Notes under the pieces: model-generated
Told to the model about the DNA's origin: nothing
The model's database searches: none
What the model saw: only the letters and a program-made list of their open reading frames with translations
Made by a program: the position numbers and the translations under genes
Part shown: positions 5,192 to 6,064 of the stretch, piece by piece
Layout of the letters: every line of letters starts with the position of its first letter
Numbering within the stretch: the stretch's first letter is position 1
Assembly: GCA_020024985.1 (NCBI GenBank)
Contig: JAHHSW010000061.1
Span: forward strand, 1-6,064
Length of the DNA stretch: 6,064 nucleotides
Direction: 5' to 3'
Source: Anaeroplasmataceae bacterium
Lineage (GTDB): Bacteria > Bacillota_I > Bacilli_A > Acholeplasmatales > Anaeroplasmataceae

Positions 5192-6064
5192 CTATTTATT
5201 ATTATAATTATTTCTATTAAACCACTGCTCAATCTCTAAAAGGGCTGTATTGAAGTCCTTTACATCAGTAAAGCTTGGTAGTTTAACCATAAAGCAATGC
5301 TTATCTGTAATCTTACGCTTTTGTAAAACTAGTATAAGCTTTGGCTTGGTAGCCTTAAACATTTCATCAGGAAGCTCAATAAGCCCAAGTATAGATAGCT
5401 TCTCTAAAAGCTCCTTCTTAAATGCTTGTTTCTTATCATAATCAAAGAAATCATTTTCTACAATAGCTATAATAAAGCCATCACCCTTGATCATGTCCTT
5501 ATAGTGTAATAATGCCTTATAAGGGAAATATTCCTTATTTTCATCAAGCTCTGAATGTGGCATATCTAAAACAATACCATCTAAGCCATTAATACTAAGA
5601 TTCAAGGTATCCTGAAGGAATACTGAAAGCTCAGTATGAAGTAAATCAGCAGTTAGTGATGTGATTTTTGTCATTAAAACATCATTATCACAGGCTGCAA
5701 GGTTTAATTTCTTATCAAGATGATTAGCTACTGAAAACAATAAATTACCAGTTCCACATAATGGATCTAATATGCTTAGCTCACTATTAGAAGTAATTCT
5801 AGTAATAAGGTAAGCAAATAAAATACCTAGGGTATCTGGAGTGGTATTACCATTAGGCATCTTCATTTCCTTAAAGCCACGTAAAACAATTGATTGAACA
5901 GCCTTTCTAACATCCTCAACTGAAAAATCAACGTCCTCAAGCTTTTTGTAAATTGCCTCTAGCTTATCATAGTCCTCTTTATTTTCAAAATCATTTAAAA
6001 TTTCACCAGCCATAATATTTTTAGTGGTCATTTCAAATAATTCAAAATAAGGCTTATGATATAC
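5192..6064 (-). CDS. ytxK: YtxK-family class I SAM-dependent methyltransferase-like protein (5'-partial)
   Basis: This is a Rossmann-fold protein related to N6-adenine DNA methylases, of unknown cellular role. The reading frame is open to the window edge: 11 codons (VYHKPYFELFE) precede the Met at 6031 and fit the start of the family's PYLEAL-type segment. That Met also has no good ribosome binding site, so the real start lies beyond 6064. Of the 290 residues seen (numbered from the edge), NTTPDTLG is at 73-80, the SAM-binding motif I ILDPLCGTGNLL at 98-109, and an acidic residue after strand 2 at D126. The motif IV position reads LDMPHSE at 166-172, not NPPY, as expected for YtxK rather than an active DNA methylase. 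A LGLIELPDEMF block follows at about 226-236, close to the C-terminal part. The gene stops at TAG (5192-5194), 18 nt before ackA. This ytxK-ackA order is also found in Bacillus subtilis and supports the call. Confidence 0.85.
   Translation of the reverse strand, partial: VYHKPYFELFEMTTKNIMAGEILNDFENKEDYDKLEAIYKKLEDVDFSVEDVRKAVQSIVLRGFKEMKMPNGNTTPDTLGILFAYLITRITSNSELSILDPLCGTGNLLFSVANHLDKKLNLAACDNDVLMTKITSLTADLLHTELSVFLQDTLNLSINGLDGIVLDMPHSELDENKEYFPYKALLHYKDMIKGDGFIIAIVENDFFDYDKKQAFKKELLEKLSILGLIELPDEMFKATKPKLILVLQKRKITDKHCFMVKLPSFTDVKDFNTALLEIEQWFNRNNYNNK

Noticed and set aside
5195..5215. Separate ackA promoter at the TATAAT near the end of ytxK
   Set aside because: The nearest -35-like TTGAGC has a 20-nt spacer, and TATAAT-like strings are expected in the Asn/Tyr-rich AT-rich codons there.
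5250..5441. 63-codon plus-strand frame
   Set aside because: Antisense shadow of the YtxK-family gene; no recognisable protein features.
1..6064. CRISPR array, tRNA, rRNA or insertion-sequence genes
   Set aside because: I saw no regularly spaced direct repeats, no clover-leaf-like segment and no transposase or integrase motifs on either strand.

Overview
This window looks like a chromosomal segment of a low-GC, Gram-positive-type bacterium (Bacillota, or a walled relative of the Mollicutes). The evidence is AT-rich DNA, strong AAGGAG-type ribosome binding sites, near-consensus sigma-A promoters, U-tract terminators, and the ytxK-ackA gene pair that is typical of Bacillus-like genomes. Tryptophan is encoded by TGG, and ald and ackA are full length under the standard bacterial code, so nothing suggests UGA reassignment. 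I cannot name a species.

Layout. Bases 1-283 (+) carry the middle of a beta-class DNA adenine methyltransferase of the type III Mod kind, with DPPYNT and a later ISIDDNE block. It is cut by the window edge on the left and by an abrupt junction near 281-286 on the right. From 284 to 2541 (-) runs a large membrane-anchored, exported protein of unknown function with repeated beta-rich modules. Its C-terminus is lost at the same junction. It has its own near-consensus promoter, and a 22-bp palindrome overlaps the -35 box. A hairpin terminator at 2627-2671 separates it from ald (alanine dehydrogenase, 2690-3808, -), which has its own promoter and a cre-like site upstream. A second terminator at 3928-3959 ends the ytxK-ackA unit: ackA (acetate kinase, 3980-5173, -) lies 18 nt downstream of a YtxK-family methyltransferase-fold gene (5192-6064, -, start outside the window).

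How the genes fit together. ackA makes ATP and acetate from acetyl phosphate. ald interconverts pyruvate and alanine with NAD(H). Both act near the pyruvate node of a fermentative metabolism, but each unit has its own terminator, and ald also has its own visible promoter. The large exported protein appears to be a separately regulated gene of the cell surface.

The main oddity is the junction near 283. Two unrelated genes on opposite strands are both broken mid-domain at the same place, and base composition changes there (about 23% GC to the left, about 31% over 301-480). This is either a real insertion or rearrangement that brought in a restriction-modification gene, or a chimeric assembly join; the sequence alone cannot decide. 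I do not see a convincing new multi-gene system here.
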